Below the pieces are notes generated by a model that made no database searches, was not told the origin of the DNA, and saw only the letters and a program-made list of their open reading frames with translations. A DNA stretch of 64,000 nucleotides from CAVYXK01 sp963708245 (GTDB taxonomy: Bacteria; Pseudomonadota; Alphaproteobacteria; Acetobacterales; Acetobacteraceae). Shown in pieces: positions 36,473-44,785 of this stretch (position 1 is the first letter of the stretch; each line of letters begins with the position of its first letter). Location of the stretch: positions 3,224,001 to 3,288,000 of the forward strand of contig OY970201.1 of NCBI GenBank assembly GCA_963708245.1, in the 5' to 3' direction. The position numbers and the translations under genes were made by a program.

Positions 36473-37933
36473 CTACGGCCGCGGCAGCACGGCTTCAGGC
36501 GTTGCGGCGGGACCCGCCACCACGCGAAACAGGTCGAAGCGCTCGATCGGTTCGCCATCCCGGCTGCGCATCGCCTCGCCGATCGGCTGCACCTCCGCCC
36601 AGGGCTTGCGGTCGATATCCGGACCGCGGCGCGCACCGTGCACCAGAATACCGGTCTGGCCGGCGATCTCCGGCCGGGGCAGATCGAACAGCGCCCAGCG
36701 AGGCTCGACCCCGACCACGGTGACGCCCGGCGGCAGATTGCGCGCCAGCTCCGCCGCCGCGCCATATTCATCGGACGCGACGAAGCTGGCGTCGACCCGG
36801 ACGCGCGCCGCCTCGGCTTGTGCCGCCAGCCCCCGCCAGCCGGCGAGCTGCAGAGCAGTCGGATCGAGCCGCACGGGCAGCGGGAACGGCGCTGCGACCG
36901 CCTGCGCATACACCACCGCCGTGATGACCAGCCCCAGCGCCACTGCCGGCGTGCGCAACCGGTGCCAGAACGGCCCCTCCAGCCCTGCTGCCGCGATCGA
37001 CGCCGCCGGGTAGACGATCGCCGGCCAGTTGCCCTGCACGCGATCGCCCATCGCGTGTTGCACGAACAGGGCGACGGCCGGCACGGTCATCGCCGCGAGC
37101 AGCGTCCAGGCAGGATCGCGACGGCGCCATGCCATGCGCACCGCCAGCACGACGCCAGCGGCGCACAGCAGGAACACAATCGGCGTCGCCAGTCCGACCT
37201 GGCCGGCGACCAGCTCGCCGAGGAACCGCACCGCCAGCGCCGGATGCCAGTCGGCGACCCGCCCGCCCTGCTTGACGAAGCTCGCCCAGTCGTGCGTGCG
37301 GTTCCAGTTCACGACGGGGACGACAGCCTGCGCGCCGAACAGCACGCCCCACCACGGCGCGGGGTTCAGCAGCCAACGGTGCAGCGTCGGCGTCAGCAGC
37401 AGCCAGAGTGCCGCGCCCAGCACCAACAACGCCGCGGTGTATTTGCTAGCCAGCGCGAAACTGGCGAATACTCCCGTGGCCGTCAGCCACCAGCCGTTGC
37501 GGTCCTGCACGAATTCGGCGAGCGCCCAGAGGCAGCAGGCCCAGAAGAACAGCAGCGGCGTATCCGGGGTCATGATCACCGCACCGACCCCGAAGAGCAG
37601 CGTCGCGTTCAGCAGCCCCGCGGCCACCAGCCCCGCATGTCGGCCAGGCAGCAGGGCCTCGCCGGATCGCCATAGCAGATAGGAGCCAAGCGCGGCCGAA
37701 AGCGGCCCCAGCAAGCGGATCCCGAGCGCGCCGTCGCCGGCGATCCAGGTGCCCGCCCGGATCCACAGCGCCACCATTGGCGGCCCGTCGAGATAGCCGC
37801 CTTGCAGATGGCGCGACCAGATCCAGTAATACGCCTCGTCCGGTGCCAGGGGCGCGGTCGCCGCCACGATCAGCCGGACCAGGGTAAGCGCCGCAAGGGC
37901 GCCCAGCGCCGGCAGCGTCAGCGGGCGCGCCAC
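36473..37933 (-). CDS. Glycosyltransferase family 39 (ArnT/PMT-like) membrane protein
   Basis: The start is most likely the GTG at 37933 (VARPLTLPALGALAALTLVR), which overlaps the end of the GT2 gene by 16 bases; the frame further upstream is a shadow of that gene. The 486-residue protein has about ten to twelve hydrophobic helices. The first periplasmic loop has the catalytic-type APLAPDEAYYWIWSRHL, and GGYLDGPPMVALWIR follows, as in undecaprenyl-phosphate-sugar:glycan transferases. The C-terminal 100 residues are a soluble domain. With the adjacent polyprenyl-phosphate sugar synthase, it probably glycosylates lipid A, a glycan or a protein (inference). Confidence 0.92.
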   Translation of the reverse strand: MARPLTLPALGALAALTLVRLIVAATAPLAPDEAYYWIWSRHLQGGYLDGPPMVALWIRAGTWIAGDGALGIRLLGPLSAALGSYLLWRSGEALLPGRHAGLVAAGLLNATLLFGVGAVIMTPDTPLLFFWACCLWALAEFVQDRNGWWLTATGVFASFALASKYTAALLVLGAALWLLLTPTLHRWLLNPAPWWGVLFGAQAVVPVVNWNRTHDWASFVKQGGRVADWHPALAVRFLGELVAGQVGLATPIVFLLCAAGVVLAVRMAWRRRDPAWTLLAAMTVPAVALFVQHAMGDRVQGNWPAIVYPAASIAAAGLEGPFWHRLRTPAVALGLVITAVVYAQAVAAPFPLPVRLDPTALQLAGWRGLAAQAEAARVRVDASFVASDEYGAAAELARNLPPGVTVVGVEPRWALFDLPRPEIAGQTGILVHGARRGPDIDRKPWAEVQPIGEAMRSRDGEPIERFDLFRVVAGPAATPEAVLPRP

Positions 37934-39066
37934 ACCAGCGTCGCCGAGACCGCGTAGTTCCACACGACAGCGATCACCGCCCCTGTAGCGCCAGCGAGCG
38001 TCCAGGTGGCGTGTGCGGAATAGAGCGCGCGGGCGATGCCGATACCCGCCACCGCACCGAGCCCGCAAACCAACAGGAACAGCACCAAGCCACGCCACAG
38101 CGGCGTGCCCCGCAGCCGCTGATCGCGATAGGTGATCTCATTATTGAGCACGAAGTTGAAGACCATCGCCACGACCGTTGCCACGGCTTGGGCGGTGGCG
38201 AAGGGCACCTGCCCTAGCTCCAGAGCGACGGTCAGCACCGCCAGATTAACCAACACGCCGAGCGCGCCGACCGCGGCGAAGGCAATGAAGCGGAGTGGCA
38301 CCACCCCGCCTAACAGCTTATCCAGCAGCAGACCGGCGAACTGCGCCAGCACCAGCACATCGAGCTTGCTTTTGCCCGCCGCCCGCTCGCGGAAGCGGCT
38401 TGGAATCTCGGTCACGCGCAGGCCGGGCGGAGCACTGAGCACAATGTCCAGCAGGATCTTGAAGCCTTGTCCGGTCAGCGACGGTGCCAGACGCTCGAAC
38501 AACTCGCGCGGCAGCATGAAGAAGCCGCTCATCGGGTCCGACAGACGCACCGGCAGGAAGCGCTGTGCCAGATGGATGCCGCCGTCGGACAGAACGTGCC
38601 GCCAGCGGGAGCCAAGGCCGGCGGCATCGCCGCCTGCCACGTGCCGGCTCGCCACTGCCAGGTCGCAGTTCCCGCTGCGTAGCGCGGCGAGCATTGCAGG
38701 CAGGCGCGTCTCGTCGTGCTGCAGGTCGCCGTCCATCACAGCGAGGAACTGGGCGGAGGAGGCGAGGGCGCCCTCGATCACTGCCGACGCCAGGCCGCGC
38801 CGTCCGATTCGCCGGATGCAGCGCACCCGGGGGTCGTGTGCCGCGATCCGGCGAGCTTCGGCCGCGGTGCCGTCCGGGCTGTCATCGTCGACGAACAGAA
38901 CCTCCCAGGCGATGCCGGTGAGTGCCGCATCGAGCTTGGTCACCAGCGGTGCCACGTTCGGCCGCTCATTGTAGCAGGGCACGACGACCGTGAGCTCCGG
39001 TGGTGCTGCGGCCTGCGGGCGCGGCTGGATCGCCGACCCCAGCTCGGTGGAAGCGAGGGCAGTCAT
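37918..39066 (-). CDS. Polyprenyl-phosphate glycosyltransferase (GT2) fused to a GtrA domain
   Basis: A 382-residue protein. Residues about 25-230 form a DPM1-like GT2 domain: LTVVVPCYNERPNVAPLV, VLFVDDDSPDGTAAEARRIA, FLAVMDGDLQHDETRLPAML and GFKILLDIVLSAPPGLRVTE. After a hinge, residues about 250-380 form a GtrA domain with four hydrophobic helices (FIAFAAVGALGVLVNLAVLT and FNFVLNNEITYRDQRLRG). It should make polyprenyl-phosphate-hexose and flip it. The next gene, overlapping by 16 bases, encodes a GT39 enzyme that could use this product. Confidence 0.94.
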   Translation of the reverse strand: MTALASTELGSAIQPRPQAAAPPELTVVVPCYNERPNVAPLVTKLDAALTGIAWEVLFVDDDSPDGTAAEARRIAAHDPRVRCIRRIGRRGLASAVIEGALASSAQFLAVMDGDLQHDETRLPAMLAALRSGNCDLAVASRHVAGGDAAGLGSRWRHVLSDGGIHLAQRFLPVRLSDPMSGFFMLPRELFERLAPSLTGQGFKILLDIVLSAPPGLRVTEIPSRFRERAAGKSKLDVLVLAQFAGLLLDKLLGGVVPLRFIAFAAVGALGVLVNLAVLTVALELGQVPFATAQAVATVVAMVFNFVLNNEITYRDQRLRGTPLWRGLVLFLLVCGLGAVAGIGIARALYSAHATWTLAGATGAVIAVVWNYAVSATLVWRAR

Positions 39067-39180
39067 GCAGGGCTGGTGGCGTGGCCGGCGGGCCGCGTCA
39101 AGGTCGCGGGGCCCAGCCGTGCTATCGCAGCCGCATTGGCACTCGGCGAGTTCCTCCGGACGGTGGAGCCCACTCAGAGC

Positions 39181-39726
39181 CTAGGGAAGCATACGGCGAA
39201 AGACACGGTCACGTCGCACGACCAGATGGAATACGGCTCCGAGAACATGAGCAGCGATCAGGGTATAAACCGCCCATTGGCCGGCGACGTGCAGCGTGGA
39301 GGCGAGCTGTGCCAGTGCTCGGTCATGCGGAACGAAATTAGGCACAGGGAACAGGAAGAACCAATCGAATCCATGCCCGCCTGCGAGTGACGTGATGTAG
39401 CCGCTGACACACATCCACACAATGATGACGTAGAGCAGGACGTGCACGACCCGAGCCGTGACGAGTTCCAGCCTGCCCATCGTAGCGGGGTAGTCTGGTG
39501 TGCGGCTGACCGCCCGGACGATCACGCGCAGGATCACGAGAGCAAGGATCGTGATACCGATCGATTTGTGAATTGTGAACCAGGTTTCCCGCATCTCGGC
39601 CCCGCGGGGCATGGCTGTCATCGTGAGGCCGATCGGGATTGTGCAGAACATCAGCAGCGCGGTCAGCCAGTGAATGGCAATTATCGTGCGATTGTAGTGG
39701 CCGCTGTCGGCGTGCAACCATTTCAT
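39181..39726 (-). CDS. Cytochrome b561 family membrane protein
   Basis: A protein of about 181 residues from the ATG at 39726; a GTG at 39768 would add 14. It has four hydrophobic helices. Haem-ligand candidates are the His in IIAIHWLTALLM, the His in TWFTIHKSIGITILAL, the pair in ARVVHVLLYVIIVWM, and the His residues in TLHVAGQWAVYTLIAAHVLG. This is the bacterial CybB-like di-haem family, which passes electrons from ubiquinol or superoxide in the inner membrane. No partner gene is adjacent. Confidence 0.9.
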   Translation of the reverse strand: MKWLHADSGHYNRTIIAIHWLTALLMFCTIPIGLTMTAMPRGAEMRETWFTIHKSIGITILALVILRVIVRAVSRTPDYPATMGRLELVTARVVHVLLYVIIVWMCVSGYITSLAGGHGFDWFFLFPVPNFVPHDRALAQLASTLHVAGQWAVYTLIAAHVLGAVFHLVVRRDRVFRRMLP

Positions 39727-39865
39727 ATCCGAAGGGGTTTGCACGGAAACGTGAGATGAAGAAGGCACGGATCGCTCCGGAGGATTGGCACCGCGCGCTA
39801 CGTAAGTGGATGCCTCACCGTCGCAAGCTTAAAAGTGCGTAGTGCAACCTTCTGAAACAATCTCT

Positions 39866-40012
39866 TCACGCCGCCTGGATCGGCGGGCGTCGCGCGTGCC
39901 AGTCCGTGTCGCGCTGATACGCATCCGCCGCTTTGAGCACGCGTGCCTCGGCGAACGGTCAGCAAGTGCGGATGGGCGGTGAGGCGATCAGATCGACCTG
40001 TGCGAACACGTC
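39866..40012 (-). pseudogene. Deleted second copy of the amidase gene (C-terminal fragments)
   Basis: This minus-strand stretch repeats two pieces of the amidase at 43112-44529. One piece reads DVFAQVDLIASPPIRTC and matches the region at about 43386-43435. After an in-frame TGA the other reads PFAEARVLKAADAYQRDTDW and HARRPPIQAA to a stop at 39866-39868, matching the amidase C terminus at 43112-43212. Roughly 170 bases present in the other copy are missing between them. It sits just downstream of dctM, so the locus once had an amidase gene at each end of the TRAP genes. Confidence 0.85.
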
Positions 40013-40039
40013 CCCTTCAAGCCGATCGCCATTCCCCAA

Positions 40040-41383
40040 TTACGGGCAAATCCACCCTCCACCAAGCGGGCGCGGGAAACACCCCACTGCGCGCGGCAGG
40101 AAATGCCGCGGCAGCCACAGCACCGTGTCCGGCACCAGGATAATGATCGAAATTACCACCACGAACACCACGTAAATCGGCGCCGACTGGCGCAGCGCGC
40201 GCGAGAACGGCACGCCGGCCAGCGTCGATGACAGCAGCAGGATGATGCCGCACGGCGGGGTGATCAGTCCGAACGCCAGCGTCACGATCACCACCACGCC
40301 CATATGCACCGCGTTGATGTGCCCCAGCTTCTCCAGCGACAGGATGACCGGCATCAGGATAATGATCGCCGGCAGCCCGTCCAGGAAATCCCCGACGATC
40401 AGAAACATCACCGCGACAAAGAACAGGATGGCGCGCGCATCCGTGGTGCCGAGCGCGGCCACCCAGCCCATGATGATATCGGCGCCGCCCAGATAAGCCA
40501 GCATCCACCCGAACGCCGACGCGGCTGCCACCGCGGTGAGTGGAATCGCGTAGAGCAGCGCGGCCATCGCGATATCCTTCGGCAGCCGGCGGAAATGGCC
40601 GCGATGCAACAGCGGCAGCAGCACCACCAGCGCATAGACCACGGCGGCCATGCCCGCCTCGGCCGGGGTGATCACGCCGCCCAGGATCGAGCCGATGATG
40701 ATCACCGGGATCATCAGCGGCAGCACCGCACCGCGCAGCGCGGTCGCGAACTCGAAGAAAGTGGCGCGCCGCTTCGGCACGCCCGGCGCGCCGAAGAAAT
40801 AGCTGTAGATCATCAGCCCGATGCACACCATCAGCCCCGGCGCCGCGCCGCCCAGAAACAGCCCGCCGACCGAGGCATCGCCCACTGCGCCATAGACGAT
40901 CGCCATGATCGACGGGGGCACCATCGAAGCGATCGAAGCACCCGCCGCGATCAGCGCCGCCGAGAAGGCCGGGGCGTAGCCCTCGTCACGCATCGCCGGC
41001 ATCAGGACGGTGCCGATCGCCACCGTATCGGCAGTGGAAGAACCCGAGATGCCGCCGAAGATCATGCACGACACGGCGACCACGTGCGCCAAGCCGCTGC
41101 GCAAATGCCCCACCATCGCCTGGGTCAGCGCAATCAGCCGCGGCGTGATCCGCGCCGAGGTCATCAGCTCGCCGACCAGCAGGAAGAACGGGATGGCCAG
41201 CAATGCCAGCTCGTTGATGCCGTTGAAGAGCTGGCCCATCAACGAGCCGATCGTCAGCGTGGTGAACAGCGACGCCACCACCACCACGGCGGCGATCAGA
41301 GCGAAGGCCACCGGCAGCCCGGCGTAGCCCAGGAACAGGAACAGCCCGCACATCACCACGATGGCAGTCTCGTTGCCGCTCAT
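40040..41383 (-). CDS. TRAP transporter large permease (DctM-like)
   Basis: A 447-residue membrane protein with about 12 hydrophobic segments: the main channel subunit of a TRAP importer. It shows LLAIPFFLLVGELMTSARIT, ISGSSTADTVAIGTVLMPAM (the conserved G-x-S-(G/A)-S-x-ADT motif) and ASIASMVPPSIMAIVYGAVG. The last 20 residues (HFLPRAVGCFPRPLGGGWI) are unlike the usual end near VLWLPR, so the C terminus was probably altered by the rearrangement that left the amidase fragment downstream. It overlaps the DctQ gene by four bases. Confidence 0.93.
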   Translation of the reverse strand: MSGNETAIVVMCGLFLFLGYAGLPVAFALIAAVVVVASLFTTLTIGSLMGQLFNGINELALLAIPFFLLVGELMTSARITPRLIALTQAMVGHLRSGLAHVVAVSCMIFGGISGSSTADTVAIGTVLMPAMRDEGYAPAFSAALIAAGASIASMVPPSIMAIVYGAVGDASVGGLFLGGAAPGLMVCIGLMIYSYFFGAPGVPKRRATFFEFATALRGAVLPLMIPVIIIGSILGGVITPAEAGMAAVVYALVVLLPLLHRGHFRRLPKDIAMAALLYAIPLTAVAAASAFGWMLAYLGGADIIMGWVAALGTTDARAILFFVAVMFLIVGDFLDGLPAIIILMPVILSLEKLGHINAVHMGVVVIVTLAFGLITPPCGIILLLSSTLAGVPFSRALRQSAPIYVVFVVVISIIILVPDTVLWLPRHFLPRAVGCFPRPLGGGWICP

Positions 41384-41964
41384 CGCTCGGCCGCCTCGAG
41401 CAGCAGGTCGGCACCGCCGCCCGCCGCCGTATCCCCGGCGGGATCAGGGAAACCGCGGAGCAACCCGTTCACCAGCTTCTCGATCGAAAACAGGCCGATG
41501 AGCATGCCCGCGATCGGGATTGCCGCGTAGAGTACCGCAACCGGCGTCAACGACGGCATCAGGAAGCTGCCGAAGCCGGTCAGGAAATTGACATAGCCGA
41601 ACCATGCCATGGATCCGGCGACGCCGAGCATGACAAGCTGCTGGAACACCTCGATCGCAGTACGGGCACCGCCGGCGAACAACTCGGCGGTTGCTGAGAG
41701 CCGGAAATGGTCGTTGCGGCGCACGCCGACCGCGCCACCCAGGAACACACCCCAGACGAAGAAGCCGAGCGAGAATTCCTGCGCCTCGAGCCACGGCCGG
41801 CGCAGGATGCGGAACGCCACGTCGCCGAGCTCGCTCGTCAGGAAGCCAACCAGAAGCAGGCCGCAGATCACAACCAGCGCGAATTCCAGCCCATCGAGGC
41901 AGCGCCACTTGAGATGCGGGCGCTTTCTCGACAGCACCACGCGGGCAAGGTCGGCATAGTGCAT
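41380..41964 (-). CDS. TRAP transporter small permease (DctQ-like)
   Basis: A 194-residue membrane protein with four hydrophobic helices, the small TRAP subunit. It reads FALVVICGLLLVGFLTSELG, LEAQEFSLGFFVWGVFLGGA (the DctQ E-x-x-x-x-L-x-x-W-x-x-x-L-G-A pattern) and VGVRRNDHFRLSATAELF. The gene order binding protein, small permease, large permease is standard. It starts about 20 bases after the binding-protein gene. Confidence 0.9.
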   Translation of the reverse strand: MHYADLARVVLSRKRPHLKWRCLDGLEFALVVICGLLLVGFLTSELGDVAFRILRRPWLEAQEFSLGFFVWGVFLGGAVGVRRNDHFRLSATAELFAGGARTAIEVFQQLVMLGVAGSMAWFGYVNFLTGFGSFLMPSLTPVAVLYAAIPIAGMLIGLFSIEKLVNGLLRGFPDPAGDTAAGGGADLLLEAAER

Positions 41965-41985
41965 GGCTGCGAGCGAAGCTGTCGA

Positions 41986-43005
41986 TCAGGCCGTCGCCAG
42001 CTTACGGGTCAGCGCGAGAAGCTGCACGGCATAGGGGCCGAGCGCCTCTGCCTGCTCGTCCTGGATCGGGCGGGCGACCTCGATGAAGCTGTTGCGATCC
42101 ACCGCGGTGAAGATCTCGACGCCCATCTTGCTGAGCGAGTCGATCGCTGCGTGGTCGTATTCCAGCGCCCTTGGCACTTCCAGGCCACGCGCGTATTCGA
42201 AGGCCGCTTTTATCCAGTCCTGCTCTTCAGCGTTCAGGCTCGCCCAAGCCTTGTCACTTACCCACAGGTGATTGTTGTTCGCCTCGTGGTTCGAGGCCGA
42301 CAGGACCGGCGCCACTTCGTAGTGCTTCTGCGCACGGTAGATGTCGGCGCCGTTCTCGGCGATATCGACCAGCCCGGTCTCCAGCGAGGTATAGACCTGA
42401 CCGATCGGCATGTGCACCGGCACGGCGCCATAGGCGCTGAAGAACCGATCCTCGGTCTTGGTGGCCTGCACGCGCACCTTCTTACCCTTGATGTCGGCGA
42501 TGCTTTTGATCTCGGTCTTTGAGTAGAACTTGCGGAACCCGAGCGTCATCAGGCCGAGCGACTTCGCCCCTGTGGTGTTTTTCGCAATCATCTCGAGGAA
42601 CAGCGCATTCATCCCCGGGTCGAGCATCGCCTTCGCGAGGTGCGCCTCATCGAGGAAGATGAAATGCAGCGAGAAGACGCCGGCCTGGGGTACCACCGTC
42701 GCAGTATTGGCGGTCGCGTTGATGACGAAGTCGATATCGCCGGTACGCACCTTCTGCGCCATCTCCGGTTCCTGGCCGAGCTGCGCACCAGGAAACTCGT
42801 GGATCGAGAACCGGCCCCCGCTCAGCGACTTGAGCTTAGCGTTGAACTGATCGGCCATGAAGCCGTAGCCGGTATCGTGCGGCTCGTCATGGGCGAAGGT
42901 GAACACCCGGGTGCCCTGCGCGATGGCTGGGGCGGCCAGCGCCACTGTTGCGGTGGCCTGAAGCAGCGCCCGCCGCGACAGGCCGATCCGTTTGCCTTTG
43001 GACAT
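41986..43005 (-). CDS. TRAP transporter substrate-binding protein (DctP-like)
   Basis: With the ATG at 43005 (GGAGGAAC nearby on the minus strand) the protein has 339 residues. The N terminus has a twin-arginine-type signal, RIGLSRRALLQATATVALAA, cleaved probably after AIAQ. The mature protein shows FTFAHDEPHDTGYGFMADQF, FSIHEFPGAQLGQEPEMAQK, KGKKVRVQATKTEDRFF (the conserved Arg that binds a carboxylate) and GQVYTSLETGLVDIAENGAD. It delivers an organic acid to the DctQM channel. Location beside amidase genes suggests an amide- or urea-derived carboxylate as substrate (inference). Confidence 0.92.
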   Translation of the reverse strand: MSKGKRIGLSRRALLQATATVALAAPAIAQGTRVFTFAHDEPHDTGYGFMADQFNAKLKSLSGGRFSIHEFPGAQLGQEPEMAQKVRTGDIDFVINATANTATVVPQAGVFSLHFIFLDEAHLAKAMLDPGMNALFLEMIAKNTTGAKSLGLMTLGFRKFYSKTEIKSIADIKGKKVRVQATKTEDRFFSAYGAVPVHMPIGQVYTSLETGLVDIAENGADIYRAQKHYEVAPVLSASNHEANNNHLWVSDKAWASLNAEEQDWIKAAFEYARGLEVPRALEYDHAAIDSLSKMGVEIFTAVDRNSFIEVARPIQDEQAEALGPYAVQLLALTRKLATA

Positions 43006-43111
43006 AAGTTCCTCCCTGGTATTGCCACCATGAGAGGCGGGCACGCGGCGTCGTGTCAATCGGTCGCACCTGTATCGCCATGCCCCATGCTCTGCGCCGA
43101 CCGCCGTGCCG

Positions 43112-44529
43112 TCATTCGGAGGCCGCCAACACCGGCGGCCGCCGCGCGTGCCAGTCCGTGTCGCGCTGGTAGGCGTCCGCCGCCTTCAGCACCCGTGCCT
43201 CGGCAAACGGCCGCCCGGCGAGCTGCAGCCCGATCGAAAGACAGTTCGGATCGAAGCCGCAGGGAACGCTGACTGCCGGCAGACCGAGATAGTTGAACGG
43301 CCGTGTGTTCGCCGATATTGCCAGGAACCGGGGCACCGCCTCTGGTGACCCGCTGTCCACATCTGTCTCGGCCAGTGTCGGCAGGCAAGTGCGGATGGTC
43401 GGCGAGGCGATCAGATCGACCTGTGCGAACACGTCATCGGCGAAGGCCCGCAGGACCGGCCCGCGTCGGCTCAGCGCCTCGATGTAATAGGCGGCGGGGA
43501 TCGCCAGCCCCGGATACATTCGGGCACTGAGATGCACGGCGTAGTCCGATGCGCGCTCACGCAGCCATTGCGCATGGATGGTCGGCCCCTCGCAGCGCGA
43601 CACGATCCCGCCATACGCCGACACCGCATCCATCAGCGGCAGCTTGATGCGCGACACTGCCGCACCCCGCTCCGCGAGCACCGCAACGGCCCGATCCATC
43701 GCTTCGACCACCGAGGCGTCAGCCTCATCCAGGAAATACGTCTCGGCCACGCCGATCCGGCAGCCGCGGAGATCGCCGTCCAGCGCCGCCTCATAGTCCG
43801 GCACCGGCACATCGGCGCTCGTGGGGTCGCGCGGGTCGTGCCCGGCAATCATCGACAGCATCCGCGCGCAGTCGCGCGCCGTCCGGCACAGCGGCCCAAC
43901 ATTATCGTGCGAGAACGACAGTGGCATCACCCCATAGCGTGACACCCGGGTTTGCGTTGGCTTGATGCCGGTCACTCCGCAGGCCGACGCGGGCAGCCGG
44001 ATCGACCCGCCGGTGTCGGACCCCAACGCCGCGAAATTGAACCGAGCCGCCACAGACGCGCCGGAACCGGACGACGATCCGCCGCTGATGTAGGCAAAGC
44101 CCCACGGATTGTGGCAATCGCCGAACTCGCGGTTGTGCCCGGTCGGGTTCTGCGCGAACTCCGCCATGTTGAGCCCGCCCCAGACATAGGCACCGGCGGC
44201 TTGCAGGCGCTGGATGACGGTTGCGGTATAGTCGGGCCGGAAGTCTCTGCGGATGCGAGACCCGCATGTGCACGGCCTGCCTGCCTGATAGTACATGTCC
44301 TTGTGCGCCATCGGCACGCCGTGCAGCTTGCCGAGCGGTTGCTTCGCGCGGACCGCTTCATCCGCCGCCTGCGCCGCTGCCTCGGCGCCCTCGCGATCCA
44401 GCCAGATGGTCGCGTTCAGGCTTGTGTTGGCACGCTCCAGATTGGCCCAGCACGCAGCCAGCAGCTCGGCCGACGTCGCATCGCCTCCGCGGCCTCGACC
44501 AATGACAAATCCGCGAGCCCGGCCATCAT
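43112..44529 (-). pseudogene. Amidase-signature enzyme with an N-terminal frameshift
   Basis: The body is a clear amidase-signature hydrolase: catalytic Lys in KLHGVPMAHKDMYYQAG, the cis-Ser in AYISGGSSSGSGASVAARFN, and the nucleophile Ser in ALGSDTGGSIRLPASACGV. The natural start is the ATG at about 44529, overlapping the stop of the small upstream gene, and reads MMAGLADLSLVEAAEAMRR. Near 44475 the frame breaks; the rest (TSAELLAACWANLERANTSL) continues in another frame to 43112. The octamer ATGCGACG is at the break, and its expected second copy fits a slippage deletion of about 10-11 bases. No start codon in the downstream frame is well placed, so the gene is probably inactive unless this is a sequence error. 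Confidence 0.82.
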
Positions 44530-44726
44530 GATTGCTCCATCGTCGCCCGCAGCGCGGCTTCGAAGCTGGACGGCTCGTCCTCGAAGCGCAGCGTTCCGCG
44601 CAGCGCCTCGAAGGCACGGACCGTCTCGATGAGGTCGGCCGCCATGCGCCGCGCCGGTTCGTTTGGAGCGACCACACTGTGCCATCGCGCGATCGTGGCC
44701 TCAATCTCCGCCCGAAAATCGTCCAT
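44526..44726 (-). CDS. Small protein coupled to the amidase (possible AtzG/GatC-like partner)
   Basis: A 66-residue helical protein: MDDFRAEIEATIARWHSVVA, PNEPARRMAADLIETVRAFE, ALRGTLRFEDEPSSFEAALR. Its stop overlaps the amidase start (ATGA), which implies a 1:1 product. Amidases such as AtzE and GatA work with short helical partners (AtzG, GatC) that wrap the enzyme, and the end (FEDEPSSFEAAL) is reminiscent of the FP-x-D-EPA-x-F segment of AtzG-like DUF4089 proteins. The sequence match is weak, so the role is inferred mainly from position. It is divergent from the MFS gene by 59 bases. Confidence 0.65.
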   Translation of the reverse strand: MDDFRAEIEATIARWHSVVAPNEPARRMAADLIETVRAFEALRGTLRFEDEPSSFEAALRATMEQS

Positions 44727-44785
44727 CCTCGCCTCAGGTCCTGCTGCTTGCGTTACAGCATAGAACGTTCACGAAGGGCGATGCC

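Noticed and set aside
36638..37675. Open frame of 345 codons on the plus strand opposite the GT39 gene
   Set aside because: The translation is a Gln/Arg/His-rich shadow of the membrane protein on the minus strand.
39756..39842. 28-codon frame (KKARIAPEDWHRALRKWMPH) upstream of cytochrome b561
   Set aside because: It is too short, without a convincing ribosome binding site or known family. It could be a scrap of a larger gene but cannot be supported.
40304..41530. Open frame of 408 codons on the plus strand opposite dctM
   Set aside because: It is an antisense shadow, rich in His, Arg and Gln, characteristic of the complement of hydrophobic helices.
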